Assembly: GCF_008247605.1 (NCBI RefSeq)
Contig: NZ_CP043420.1
Span: forward strand, 3,410,001-3,474,000
Direction: 5' to 3'
DNA from: Kushneria phosphatilytica
GTDB taxonomy: Bacteria > Pseudomonadota > Gammaproteobacteria > Pseudomonadales > Halomonadaceae
Length of the DNA: 64,000 bases
Shown here: positions 36,377 to 46,254 of the stretch, piece after piece
How the letters are laid out: the number at the start of each line of letters is the position of its first letter
Position numbering within the stretch: the stretch's first letter is position 1
The notes under the pieces: generated by a model
What the model saw: the letters and a program-made list of their open reading frames with translations, nothing else
Database searches by the model: none
Told to the model about the DNA's origin: nothing
Made by a program: the position numbers and the translations under genes

Positions 36377-36652
36377 TCAGCGCCAGATGATCTCCAGCGT
36401 CTCTCCGGAAGCCATGCGCTGCAGATGCTCGGCCACCACGCCCTGCATGCGTTCGAGTTCATCCTCGCCGGCGTGCACGGTGACCACCAGCTGCTCGGCA
36501 TGCGCGCTCATGGAACACTGCGACGCGCCGAAATCGATATGGCCGTGCGTCTCGTCATACTCGACCTCAAAACGATGCGACCAGTGCTTGCAGAGTCGGT
36601 TGATCAGACGACTGCCAGACTCGGTCGTCATGATGGCGGTAGCATCAGCCAT
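36377..36652 (-). CDS. DUF2218-family protein
   Basis: A 91-residue soluble protein of the DUF2218 family: SGSRLINRLCKHWSHRFEVE near the start and HIDFG, LVVTVHAGEDELERMQGVV, HLQRMASGE later. In other bacteria this domain accompanies siderophore or iron-uptake genes, but no function is proven. ATG 36652 has CCGGAG seven bases upstream; the ATG two codons earlier would be too close. It stands alone, between rhlE and the membrane protein. Confidence 0.87.
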   Translation of the reverse strand: MADATAIMTTESGSRLINRLCKHWSHRFEVEYDETHGHIDFGASQCSMSAHAEQLVVTVHAGEDELERMQGVVAEHLQRMASGETLEIIWR

Positions 36653-36727
36653 GGTCATTCTCCGGAAGTTAAAACAGGGAGTATCCCATACTCCAGTGCC
36701 CCTCGTCCGAGGCTAACAGATGACCGA

Positions 36728-38341
36728 TCATTCATGACCGACACTGTGCTGTCGCCTTATCAGCCATGGCACCAGAATCAGCAACACGATCAGACTGATG
36801 CCCCATCCCAGCAGAGTCGGCCAAAGCGGTCTGACCACACGGGCCATGAGCCGATGCTCCCCGGCCGCTACGTCGACCGTCAACAGACCCTGCCCATTGT
36901 GACCATATGCGATCCGCTGGCCATCGATATAGAGATGCCAGAACGGGAAAGCATAGCGTGCCAGCGTATAACTACACTGCGTCTCGCCACGAGTAGTGGC
37001 CTCGAGCACGCCATGAATCATGCTCGTCACTCTGGCATGACAGCCCTCAGACGCCCTGATATCCCACGCCGGACGCTGTGACGCATGCTCGATGACCCTG
37101 CTTTCGGTATGCGGATTGAGATATTCCGGGTAGCCCGCAAAGCCCTGCTCATGACGACTCAGCACCTCTGTTGTGGGTGCATGGAGATCGGGATTGCCAG
37201 CACCGTCATGGTGACTTGCCTGGAAATTCAGCAGCCCGACCCCGGCGTAGAACATGACGTAGGCCAGCACAATAAACCCATGCAGCAGGCGGCTGCGAAA
37301 CAGGGTGAACGCCACCACCGGCAATGTCAGCGACACGAAGAAATAGAAGCGAAACCAGAAGCCCACCATATCAGCCACGGGCAACTGCCCGAACAGCCAT
37401 ACTGCACCGGGCAATTGTACGACGATCGCCACTACGCCGAGAGCTGCCATGATCTCTAGACGCTGATCCAGCTGGCGCCGCCGCAGGCCAAGTGCCAGCA
37501 GGAACACCACCATGGCTACACTGGAGATGACCAGCGCCAGCATGTTACGGCCGATCAATGAAGGCACATCCAGCAGTGTCATGTGCGAAAAGCCTGTCGG
37601 CCCTACCGCCGAAGGCGAGATGGTCGACTCGGCCAGTATCGCCGGCACCAGATACCAGGCGATCGCCAGCACGGACAGAACATAGCCCATCAGATAGTGT
37701 TTCAGCAGCGTCAGCGAGCTATCCCGCAGACAGCAGTAAAGCGTTACCGCACCCAACAGATAGGTCGAGGCGATCGCCATCGGCATATTGGTCAGCCACA
37801 TCAGTGCGGCCATGCCGGCAAAGCGTAACACCCCATGGATATCCGCACGCTGTCGCATGGTGACAAAGCATGACAGCAACAGCGGAATCAGTGCACTCGC
37901 CATCATTTCCGCCATGGCATAGCGCACGATACCACTGTTGAGCATACCGAAACCGAGTGCCACCAACAGTGCCACGACCTGTCGACGGCTTCTGTCGAGC
38001 GACGCCGGCGTCAAGTGCCAGGTCGTCAGCGCACACACCCCGGTCAACAGCCAGATCATGGCCCCCGGCAACAGCACCGGCGGCAATACCCAGGACAATA
38101 CCCCACCCACCATCAGGGAAAGCGGTGGATAAAAAAGATAGCGTGGCTCACCCAGCCCGAAGTTGGCCAGACTGCTCCAGATCGGCAGCAGATTGCCCTG
38201 CGCCATTGACTGCCCGTACTCCTGCCAGCTGGTGAAGTGAAAAATGAAGTCGTACTGTTCCCACGAGTAACCCAACAGGACGAGGGGAATGATCGCCAGC
38301 AGTGCGCCTCCGGCAAAGCCAGGCCATGGCACCTTGGACAT
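36728..38341 (-). CDS. Polytopic membrane protein, PTPS-related / GT-C-like
   Basis: A 537-residue protein with about eleven transmembrane helices and one periplasmic domain near the C-terminus (about 390-490) before a final helix. The first loop (FHFTSWQEYGQSMAQG, then FYPPLSLM) resembles the substrate loop of the 6-pyruvoyl-tetrahydropterin-synthase-related membrane family (PF10131) and GT-C glycosyltransferases. An acidic DxD-type motif is not obvious, so catalytic activity is uncertain. It is a single gene. Confidence 0.72.
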   Translation of the reverse strand: MSKVPWPGFAGGALLAIIPLVLLGYSWEQYDFIFHFTSWQEYGQSMAQGNLLPIWSSLANFGLGEPRYLFYPPLSLMVGGVLSWVLPPVLLPGAMIWLLTGVCALTTWHLTPASLDRSRRQVVALLVALGFGMLNSGIVRYAMAEMMASALIPLLLSCFVTMRQRADIHGVLRFAGMAALMWLTNMPMAIASTYLLGAVTLYCCLRDSSLTLLKHYLMGYVLSVLAIAWYLVPAILAESTISPSAVGPTGFSHMTLLDVPSLIGRNMLALVISSVAMVVFLLALGLRRRQLDQRLEIMAALGVVAIVVQLPGAVWLFGQLPVADMVGFWFRFYFFVSLTLPVVAFTLFRSRLLHGFIVLAYVMFYAGVGLLNFQASHHDGAGNPDLHAPTTEVLSRHEQGFAGYPEYLNPHTESRVIEHASQRPAWDIRASEGCHARVTSMIHGVLEATTRGETQCSYTLARYAFPFWHLYIDGQRIAYGHNGQGLLTVDVAAGEHRLMARVVRPLWPTLLGWGISLIVLLILVPWLIRRQHSVGHE

Positions 38342-38588
38342 GGGAGGATCCTTGCAATAGATCTTGCGAATGGTTTTTCACGGTCGAGGGGATCCGGACG
38401 AATGGATGCGGCATGCCTGCCCCCACCAAACCGTTTTGCCACTATCGGTTTATTCCCGATGCTTCTGTACCGATTGTCGAACATGGCATAACGAGACCGG
38501 ACTGTCAGACTGACCAGGGCACCCGTCATGTTGTTCCGATAAGCTGGATAGCGAGTTACCGAGCCGAACGAACCATATTGCCACATCC

Positions 38589-39875
38589 ATGACCGATGAG
38601 ATTGCCTTGCAGAACGCCATACCAAATCGCCGGAGAATCGCCACACTTTCCCTGCTTGCGGCGCTGATACTGTATATCACCAGTCTCTGGCTGGAAGCGC
38701 GCTGGCCGGCCATGAGCTACCTGGCGGCCTTCGCCGAAGCGGCGATGATCGGCGGCATCGCCGATTGGTTCGCGGTCACCGCACTGTTTCGTCATCCGCT
38801 GGGACTGAAGATTCCGCATACAGCCATCATTCCGCGCAATCGTCAGCGCATCGGGCGCAGCCTCTCCGGCTTCATTCGCGAGAACTTCCTCTCCGAACGC
38901 TACGTGCGCGACTCGGTACGCCGCTTCGATCTTGCCGGGGCGCTGGTGGATTGGCTCGATCGTCCTGACCGACGCGCGCTGGTCAGTGCCAATGTGGCAC
39001 GTTTCGCAGTGGCATCACTGTCGGCGCTGCGCCAGGAGGCCGCGCGGGACTTTCTCACCCAGACCCTGCGCTATCACCTGGGGCGACTGGATACTGCCCG
39101 CATGCTCGGCGCCGGACTGTCGGTACTGGCTTCCGAGGGGCGCCATCAGGCGCTGCTCGATGACTCACTGGCAAAGCTCTCACGCTGGCTGGAGGACGAA
39201 GATCATCAGGAGCAGGTCAAGACCTTCATTACCGATACCGTCTTCAAATTGTTCAATCCGCGCATCCTGGGGCGCGAGGTCAGTTTCCACCGGCTTGCCG
39301 GCTGGGTGGTCAACGAGCGCATTGTCGAGCAAAGCGCCCGGCTGATCAGCGAGGTCAGCGCCGATCCCGAGCACCCGCTGCGTCGCCATCTGGATGAGCA
39401 GTTTCAGGCGCTGATCGAGCGCACCCGCAATGATCAGAGACTGGCTCGCAAGCTCGACGGACTACGCGATGAGCTGCTCGACAACGAACGTCTGACCCGT
39501 TACCTGGGGGCGGTCTGGGAAGATGTCGTGACCTGGCTTGAGCGCGACCTGGCCCGCGACGACTCCGAGATACGCGCCCATTTCGAAAACTTTCTGGCCC
39601 ACTATACCCGTTCGCTGCGCCAGGATGACGCCGCCCGCCACTGGCTCAACGAGCAGGCCGAAACCCTGCTACCGGCACTGGTCGAGCGCAATGGCCCGCG
39701 TATCGATGCCTATATTCAGCGCTATCTCGACAGCCTCGATACCGGCGAAATCGTCGAGCAGATCGAGAAAAATGTCGGCAACGATCTGCAGTACATCCGC
39801 ATCAATGGCACGCTGGTAGGTGGCCTGATCGGACTGGGGATTCATGTACTGACCCAGTTGTTGCCATTCAGTTGA
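38589..39875 (+). CDS. DUF445-family membrane-associated protein
   Basis: A 428-residue protein of the DUF445 family. A hydrophobic segment near residues 18-35 is followed by the family signature EAAMIGGIADWFAVTALFRHPLG and IPHTAIIPRNRQRIG. A long helical, charged middle follows, and a last hydrophobic segment (GTLVGGLIGLGIHVLTQLL) anchors the C-terminus. The family is structural or of unknown function. Its 3' end overlaps the converging mmuM gene by 8 bp. Confidence 0.9.
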   Translation: MTDEIALQNAIPNRRRIATLSLLAALILYITSLWLEARWPAMSYLAAFAEAAMIGGIADWFAVTALFRHPLGLKIPHTAIIPRNRQRIGRSLSGFIRENFLSERYVRDSVRRFDLAGALVDWLDRPDRRALVSANVARFAVASLSALRQEAARDFLTQTLRYHLGRLDTARMLGAGLSVLASEGRHQALLDDSLAKLSRWLEDEDHQEQVKTFITDTVFKLFNPRILGREVSFHRLAGWVVNERIVEQSARLISEVSADPEHPLRRHLDEQFQALIERTRNDQRLARKLDGLRDELLDNERLTRYLGAVWEDVVTWLERDLARDDSEIRAHFENFLAHYTRSLRQDDAARHWLNEQAETLLPALVERNGPRIDAYIQRYLDSLDTGEIVEQIEKNVGNDLQYIRINGTLVGGLIGLGIHVLTQLLPFS

Positions 39876-40836
39876 GTCTCCGGCGCTGCTCGGCAATGGC
39901 GGCGATATCCCGGGGCGTGGTCCGACAACAGCCACCGATGATTGCCGCGCCTGCCATCCGCCACTGGTGGATCATATCGCCAAAGGCCGAACTGCCGACG
40001 TCAGAACTCTCCTGCGGCTGCCAGCCACCCTGTTGCGGATCGTAGCGCTCTCCGGAGTTGGGATAGACGATGACTCGGCGTTCACTAACCGCGCGGATCT
40101 CATCGATCAGTCCGCTGATATGCCGCGGAGCGGTACAGTTGACCCCGATCGCCACCACCTGCGGGCACTCCGAAAGCAGCGCCGCACACTCCCGCATCGG
40201 TGTACCATCACTGATATGGGCCGCATCCCGGGCCGTGAAGCTTACCCAGGCACGCGCCTCGGGGAATTCCGGGAGCAGTCGGATCAGCGCCCGCGCTTCG
40301 CTCAGCGAGGGCAAGGTTTCAATCGCCAGCAGATCAGGGCGTTCACTCAGTAGCGCCGCCAGGCGCGGTCGGTGAAAGGCCTGCAGCACCACTTCATCGT
40401 CGGTATAGTCGCCCCGATATTCGGAACCATCGGCCAGCGTGGCCCCGTAGGGCCCCACCGAGGCAGCCACCAGTGGCCAGGGGCGGCTGTCATCGGCATG
40501 CATCTGCCAGAACGCCTCGCGCGCTCGGCAGGCGAGTTGTACCGAGCGGCGGATCAGCGCCAGCGCTTCCTCCTCGCTCATTCCGTAGCGACGAAAACCC
40601 TCGACCGATGCCTGATAACTGGCCGTGATGGCGCAATCCGCGCCGGCCTCGAACCACGCCTGATGTACCCGGACAATGGCCTCGGGCGCTTCATGCAACA
40701 GCCGGGCCGACCATAATGCGTCATTGAGCTCGAAGCCGGTGCGTTCGAGCTCGGTCGCCAGCGCGCCATCGAGCACCATGAAATCAAAACGTGCGAGCAC
40801 GTCATCCAGTGCACTCGGCAAGGGGGGTTGTGCCAT
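39868..40836 (-). CDS. mmuM: Homocysteine S-methyltransferase
   Basis: A 322-residue zinc-dependent methyltransferase. Zinc cysteines are the one in GVNCTAP (mid-protein) and the pair in IGGCCRTTP at about 303-304. It begins with FMVLDGALATELER, the family's opening. It methylates homocysteine from S-methylmethionine or SAM. No mmuP permease is adjacent, but the neighbouring POT transporter is divergent. Its ATG is the one at 40836. Confidence 0.92.
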   Translation of the reverse strand: MAQPPLPSALDDVLARFDFMVLDGALATELERTGFELNDALWSARLLHEAPEAIVRVHQAWFEAGADCAITASYQASVEGFRRYGMSEEEALALIRRSVQLACRAREAFWQMHADDSRPWPLVAASVGPYGATLADGSEYRGDYTDDEVVLQAFHRPRLAALLSERPDLLAIETLPSLSEARALIRLLPEFPEARAWVSFTARDAAHISDGTPMRECAALLSECPQVVAIGVNCTAPRHISGLIDEIRAVSERRVIVYPNSGERYDPQQGGWQPQESSDVGSSAFGDMIHQWRMAGAAIIGGCCRTTPRDIAAIAEQRRRLN

Positions 40837-41059
40837 GCGCTACGTCTCCTGATCGGTTCTTCGATCACGGTTTTTCCCATTCACCAGAGTGCCACGCTTA
40901 CCGCAAGGCGACCATGGTCCGGGTGTTACAGCGCTGCTGCCTTCGTCAGGCTGGTGTGTTGTCGCTCGGCTCGGGCATCATCCCCCCGGCTCACAAGGCC
41001 AATGCAGCCGATGCTTCAGGCATCCCCTGACTGACAGGTACACCAAGGGCTATACGCTT

Positions 41060-42646
41060 ATGCACTCCCCCGCTGACGCCCCCGATTCTACCCGGGATCG
41101 GGGCTTTCTCGGCCATCCCCGCGCGCTGGGGCCGCTGTTTTTCACCGAAATGTGGGAGCGATTCTCCTACTACGGTATCCGCCCGTTGCTGGTGCTGTTC
41201 ATGGCTGCTGCACTGCACGACGGTGGTCTGGGCTTCGAGCGCGATACCGCTTCGGCCATCGTCGGCATCTATGCCGGTGCCATCTATCTCTCGGCCCTGC
41301 CCGGCGGCTGGCTTGCCGACAACTGGCTGGGCCAGCGCCGGGCGGTCTGGTACGGCTCGATCCTGATCGCTCTGGGCCATCTGTCGATTGCCCTCTCCGC
41401 CGCCTGGGGCGCGACGATGTTTTTCATCGGGCTGCTGTTCATCGTACTCGGCTCGGGGCTGTTCAAGACCTGCATGTCGGTGATGGTCGGTACCCTCTAT
41501 GACGAGGGTGACGCGCGCCGCGATGGCGGCTTCGCCATCTTCTACATGGGCATCAACCTGGGCGCTCTGTTGGCGCCGCTGTTCACCGGATTGCTGATGC
41601 GTCACTACGGCTGGCACTGGGGCTTCGGTATCGGCGGGTTGGGTATGCTGGTGGCGCTGCTGATCTTCCGGCTATGGGCCATTCCCGGTCTCAGACGCGC
41701 CGATGAACTGCGCGGCCGGGCTGCCAGCTGGGATGCACCCGCCGTGGCACGCCGTGGCGTGGGCTACTGGATCAGTGGCCTGGCGATTGCCCTGTCCGCC
41801 TTTGTGGCCCTGGTCGCCATGGGCGCGATCAGCCTCGACCCGGTCGCCATCGCCGAAGCCATGACCAGTGTGATTATCGTCTGTGCGCTGGGCTATTTCG
41901 TTTACCTGTTCGCCTTCAGCGGGCTGGATCGCAACGAGCGCATCCGGGTGGCCGTCTGCTTTCTGCTGATCATGGCAGCCGCCTGTTTCTGGGCCTCGTT
42001 CGAACAGCAGCCCACCTCGTACAACCTGTTTGCTCGCGACTACACCGATCGCATGTTGTTCGGCTGGGAGATCCCCACGGTGTGGTTCCAGTCCTTCAAT
42101 CCGCTGTTCATCATCCTGTTCGGCCCGCTGTTCGGCTGGCTGTGGCCGGCCCTGGGGCGGCGCGGGCGGGAACCCGGCAGCCCGGCCAAGTTCGTCCTCG
42201 GCCTGCTGTTGGCAGCCGGTGGTTTCGGTCTGATGATGCTCGCCGCCGAACGGGTACTGAGCAGCGGCGGCGCCGTCAGTGCCGGCTGGATCACACTCAG
42301 CCTGCTGTTGCTGACCCTCGGCGAGCTCTGCCTGAGTCCGGTGGGACTATCGACCATGAGCGCGCTGGCGCCCCGCCAGATGCGCGGTCAGGTGATGGGC
42401 CTGTGGTTTACCGCTTCGGCACTGGGCAATCTGGTCGCCGGTCTGATCGGCGGCCACGTCAACGCCGGCGAGCTGCAGCAATTGCCCGAACTGTTCGGCC
42501 GCTGTGCGGTGGCACTGGTCATCTGTGCCATCATCCTGTCGCTGCTGATTCGACCGATCCAGCGTATGCTGAAGGGCAATCCGATCGTCGACCCGGCCGC
42601 TGTTCAACAGAGCGCGCCCGACTCGTCATCGACGACCCGTCACTGA
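41060..42646 (+). CDS. POT-family proton-dependent peptide transporter
   Basis: A 528-residue major facilitator of the POT/PTR family with about fourteen helices. The proton-coupling motif ExxERF appears as EMWERFSYYG in helix 1, and FYMGINLGALLAP is the PTR signature in helix 5. ASFEQQPTSYNLFARDYTD is the family's helix 7 region. It imports di- and tripeptides. ATG 41060 is set by homology; no clear ribosome-binding site precedes it. A peptidase gene follows after 19 bp, which fits uptake and cleavage of peptides in one unit. Confidence 0.93.
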   Translation: MHSPADAPDSTRDRGFLGHPRALGPLFFTEMWERFSYYGIRPLLVLFMAAALHDGGLGFERDTASAIVGIYAGAIYLSALPGGWLADNWLGQRRAVWYGSILIALGHLSIALSAAWGATMFFIGLLFIVLGSGLFKTCMSVMVGTLYDEGDARRDGGFAIFYMGINLGALLAPLFTGLLMRHYGWHWGFGIGGLGMLVALLIFRLWAIPGLRRADELRGRAASWDAPAVARRGVGYWISGLAIALSAFVALVAMGAISLDPVAIAEAMTSVIIVCALGYFVYLFAFSGLDRNERIRVAVCFLLIMAAACFWASFEQQPTSYNLFARDYTDRMLFGWEIPTVWFQSFNPLFIILFGPLFGWLWPALGRRGREPGSPAKFVLGLLLAAGGFGLMMLAAERVLSSGGAVSAGWITLSLLLLTLGELCLSPVGLSTMSALAPRQMRGQVMGLWFTASALGNLVAGLIGGHVNAGELQQLPELFGRCAVALVICAIILSLLIRPIQRMLKGNPIVDPAAVQQSAPDSSSTTRH

Positions 42647-42665
42647 ATCACCGGAGCCGACCGAT

Positions 42666-44486
42666 ATGCCACTGACCGAGACGCCCGCGACCCCCGCAGA
42701 ACGCCTTGCCGCCCTGCGTGACGCCATGCATGCGCATGGCTTCGATGGCTGGTGGATTCCCTCTTCGGACCCCCATATTTCGGAGTATCTGCCCGAGCAC
42801 TGGCAGGGTCGTGCCTGGCTCTCCGGCTTCGATGGTTCGGTCGGTACCCTGGTGGTGACGCAACACGCGGCCGGCCTCTGGGTCGATAGCCGCTACTGGG
42901 TACAGGCCGAAGCACAGCTCGCCGGCAGCGGCATTGAGCTGATGAAGCTGCAGCCCGGTCAGGCGCAGGCGCCGATGCACTGGCTCGCCGGCGAACTGGA
43001 GCGGGGCACCACGGTCGGTTGCGATGCCGCCGTGGTATCGCTGACCCAGGCCCGCCAGCTGGAGGCGACACTGGGTGGGCGTGGGATCAGGCTGCGTACC
43101 GATCGCGATCTGCTCGATGAGATCTGGCCCGATCGCCCGGCACTGCCGCAGGCGCCGGTCTACGCTCATCCCGAGCAATACGTCAGTACCTCCCGGCGTG
43201 ACAAGCTCACCGAACTGCGTGAGGCCATGCGCGCTCATGGTGCCGACTGGCATCTGCTCTCCACGGTGGATGACATTGCCTGGCTGACCAATCTGCGCGG
43301 TGCCGATGTCGACTATAACCCGGTCTTTCTCGCCCATATGGTCATCGGTCGGGATCGCGCGACCCTGTTCATTGCCCCCGGCAAGCTCGACGAGCCGCTG
43401 CGCCGGGGACTGGTCGATGATGGCATCGAGGTGGCCGACTATCAGGCGGTCAGCGGCTACATCGCTGCCCTGTCGACCGACACCCGGGTTCTGTTCGACC
43501 CGGATCGCGTCACCCTCGCACTGACTCGGGCACTGCCCGAAGGCGTTGCACCCATCGAAGCGTATCAGCCCACCAGTCTGGCCAAGGGGCGCAAATCCGA
43601 CGCCGACCTTGAGCATGTGCGCCACTTCATGGCCCAGGATGGTGCAGCGCTGTGCGAGTTCTTTGCCTGGCTGGACGACGCCCTGGCACGGGGCGAGTCG
43701 CTGACCGAGCTGACCATTGATGAACGTCTGACGGCTGCCCGAGCAGCACGCGAGGGCTTCGTCTCACGCAGCTTCCCCACCATTGCCGGGTTCAACGCGA
43801 ATGGTGCCCTGCCGCACTATCGCGCTACCGAAGAGACACACTCGGCGATCACCGGCAATGGCCTTTTGTTGATCGATTCCGGCGCCCAGTATCTCGGCGG
43901 GACGACCGACATCACCCGGGTAGTGCCGATCGGCGAGATCACCGCCGAGCAGCGCGCCGACTTTACCCGGGTACTCAAGGGCACCATCGCGCTGTCGCGA
44001 GCGCACTTCCCCCGCGGTATTCCCGCGCCGCAGCTCGATGCCATCGCGCGCGCGCCGCTGTGGGCCGCCGGGCTGGATTACGGGCATGGCACCGGCCATG
44101 GTGTGGGCTACTTTCTCAATGTTCATGAGGGTCCCCAGGTGATCGCCTGGCAAGCCCCGAACCGAGCCCAGACCGCGATGCAGCCAGGCATGATCACCTC
44201 GATCGAGCCCGGGCTGTATCGTCCCGGGCACTGGGGCATTCGCATCGAGAACCTGGTCGCCAACCGGCCCGCTGACGCAAGCGAATTCGGCGATTTTCTG
44301 CAGTTCGAGACGCTCACTCTCTGCCCGATCGATACCCGCTGCATTGACTGCTCGCTGCTCACCCGGGAGGAAATCGTCTGGCTGGATGCCTATCACGCTA
44401 CGGTGTGGGAGCGGCTCTCACCACTGCTTGATGGCGCTGCCCGTGCCTGGCTGGAAGAGAGCACTCAGGCCATCGGCCGGGAATAG
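42666..44486 (+). CDS. Aminopeptidase P family (M24) metallopeptidase
   Basis: A 606-residue M24 peptidase of the longer three-domain type (two creatinase-like N-terminal domains, then catalytic domain from about residue 320). Metal ligands: the two Asp of LIDSGAQYLGGTTDITR, His of HGTGHGVGYFLNVHEGP, and Glu residues in SIEPGLY and GIRIENL. It removes an N-terminal residue preceding proline. It sits 19 bp after the peptide transporter with GGAG before the ATG, likely forming a peptide-utilisation operon. Confidence 0.94.
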   Translation: MPLTETPATPAERLAALRDAMHAHGFDGWWIPSSDPHISEYLPEHWQGRAWLSGFDGSVGTLVVTQHAAGLWVDSRYWVQAEAQLAGSGIELMKLQPGQAQAPMHWLAGELERGTTVGCDAAVVSLTQARQLEATLGGRGIRLRTDRDLLDEIWPDRPALPQAPVYAHPEQYVSTSRRDKLTELREAMRAHGADWHLLSTVDDIAWLTNLRGADVDYNPVFLAHMVIGRDRATLFIAPGKLDEPLRRGLVDDGIEVADYQAVSGYIAALSTDTRVLFDPDRVTLALTRALPEGVAPIEAYQPTSLAKGRKSDADLEHVRHFMAQDGAALCEFFAWLDDALARGESLTELTIDERLTAARAAREGFVSRSFPTIAGFNANGALPHYRATEETHSAITGNGLLLIDSGAQYLGGTTDITRVVPIGEITAEQRADFTRVLKGTIALSRAHFPRGIPAPQLDAIARAPLWAAGLDYGHGTGHGVGYFLNVHEGPQVIAWQAPNRAQTAMQPGMITSIEPGLYRPGHWGIRIENLVANRPADASEFGDFLQFETLTLCPIDTRCIDCSLLTREEIVWLDAYHATVWERLSPLLDGAARAWLEESTQAIGRE

Positions 44487-44642
44487 AACCGACCTGCAGC
44501 AAGGCGCCTGCCATGAAGGAAACTCATATGGCAGGCGCATGATCTTCACTCTCCTGTGGGGCCGGGTCGCTTATCCTGATGCCACTTTCCGAGCTCGGCA
44601 GGGATGTCGAGGCGCTCACCCCATTTTGACAGGCCATTACCC

Positions 44643-45827
44643 ATGCAATACAGCGGCAGCCGTATCCTGACCACGCATACCGGCAGTCTTCCGCGCCCCC
44701 GTTCACTCTCCGAGTTATTGGTTCGACGCGAACAACACAAACCGTTCGATCAGGCAGTGCTGGAGCGCGAAATCGAGCAGGGCGTCATCCAGGCGGTGAG
44801 AGGCCAGCTCGATGCCGGCCTGGATATCATCAACGACGGCGAAGCGCCGCGGGTCGGGTTTTCCACCTATGTCATCGAGCGCATGTCCGGCTTTGGTGGC
44901 GAGCAGCGTCGCAAGCCGGCACTGGATATGCAGCGTTTCCCCGGTTACGCCGACCACATGGCCCGTCAGATTGGCGTGGCAGAAGACCTGGCACGGGTCT
45001 GGGACACTGCCGAGGCGCAGCGGGCGGTGCATTACGAGGACTCGCTGGCCGGCGTCACTGCCGAGCTGGCCGCGTTCGGCAATGGGCTGAAGCAGCAACA
45101 CGCCCAGCCGATGGAAACCTTCATGACAGCCGCTTCACCGGGCGTGGTCACGACCACCATGCTGCGTGCTGCCGACAACCCGGATTACCCCACCGATCGT
45201 GACTATGTGCTGGCCGTCGCCCGGGAGATGAAAAAGGAATACGACGCCATCATCGCCGCGGGCCATCTGCTGCAGCTCGATGCGCCCGATCTGGCCATGG
45301 AACGGGTAATCATGTTCGGTGATCAACCGCTGGGCAGCTTTCTCGAACGCGTTGAACTGCATGTCGAGGCGATCAACCTCGCGCTGGCCGATATTCCGCC
45401 GGAAAAGGTGCGCCTGCATGTCTGCTGGGGCAACTGGCAGGGGCCGCACCAGGATGATGTACCGGTCGCCGAGCTGCTGCCACTGCTTTATCAGGCGCAA
45501 GTCGGGGCACTCAGCATTCCGCTCGGCAACCCGCGTCACGAACATGAGAGTGTCTCCTTCCGCTCGCATCCGCTGCCCGATCACATGCTGCTGATTCCCG
45601 GCGTCATCGATGTCACCACCAACTACCTCGAGCATCCCGAGGTCGTTGCCAATCGTCTCTGCGCCGCGGTCGATGCCGTCGGCGACCGAGAGCGGATCAT
45701 AGCCGGGACCGACTGTGGCTTCGGCACCTTTGCCAGTTACGAGTTCGTGGCCCCCGATGTCGCCTGGGCCAAGCTGGGAGCGCTCAGCGAGGGTGCCGCG
45801 CTGGCCTCGCAACGGTTGTGGGGATGA
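44643..45827 (+). CDS. MetE C-terminal-core-like methyltransferase
   Basis: A 394-residue protein homologous to the catalytic half of cobalamin-independent methionine synthase, lacking its N-terminal domain. It begins ILTTHTGSLPRP, and the metal-site regions are LHVCWGNW (His/Cys) and AGTDCGFGTF (second Cys). Such core-only proteins transfer methyl groups from various donors or are of unknown role. ATG 44643 is favoured; an in-frame ATG at 44604 gives 13 extra residues. The following small gene is on the same strand. Confidence 0.85.
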   Translation: MQYSGSRILTTHTGSLPRPRSLSELLVRREQHKPFDQAVLEREIEQGVIQAVRGQLDAGLDIINDGEAPRVGFSTYVIERMSGFGGEQRRKPALDMQRFPGYADHMARQIGVAEDLARVWDTAEAQRAVHYEDSLAGVTAELAAFGNGLKQQHAQPMETFMTAASPGVVTTTMLRAADNPDYPTDRDYVLAVAREMKKEYDAIIAAGHLLQLDAPDLAMERVIMFGDQPLGSFLERVELHVEAINLALADIPPEKVRLHVCWGNWQGPHQDDVPVAELLPLLYQAQVGALSIPLGNPRHEHESVSFRSHPLPDHMLLIPGVIDVTTNYLEHPEVVANRLCAAVDAVGDRERIIAGTDCGFGTFASYEFVAPDVAWAKLGALSEGAALASQRLWG

Positions 45828-45902
45828 GCGCTTGTGTCCTGCGAGCAGGGCCATGATGCTCGCAGGACACACATCTGCTGAAATCAACCGGAGCATGACC
45901 GC

Positions 45903-46247
45903 ATGATCCACAATCCTGAAGGACGTATCACGCTACACCCGCATACCCGGCGCGTTCGCGTCTGGCTCGATGATGTGCTGCTCGCTGACAGCCGCCGCGC
46001 CATCGAACTGCGCGAGACGAACTATCCACCCCGGCAGTATCTACCGCAGGAAGACGTTGAGCTCTCCCGTCTTTCGAATTCGGCCACCGTCACCTACTGT
46101 CCGTTCAAGGGCCATGCCCGCTATTTTGCCGATCACGATGGCACGGATATCGCCTGGAGCTACGAGACACCGCTTGAGTTCGTCGCCGATATCCGGGAGC
46201 GGCTGGCCTTCGATGGTGAGCGAATAACGGAAACCATCGACGACTGA
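45903..46247 (+). CDS. DUF427-family small protein
   Basis: A 114-residue protein of the DUF427 family. It has the beta-strand pattern VRVWLDDVLLADSRRAIELRE, then PPRQYLPQEDV, TVTYCPFKGHARYF (with conserved Cys) and WSYETPLEFVADIRERLAF, all typical of the fold. Its function is not established. CGGAG precedes the ATG. It is 75 bp after the MetE-core gene and converges on the sugar dehydrogenase gene with 7 bp between stops. Confidence 0.9.
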   Translation: MIHNPEGRITLHPHTRRVRVWLDDVLLADSRRAIELRETNYPPRQYLPQEDVELSRLSNSATVTYCPFKGHARYFADHDGTDIAWSYETPLEFVADIRERLAFDGERITETIDD

Positions 46248-46254
46248 GTCGCTC

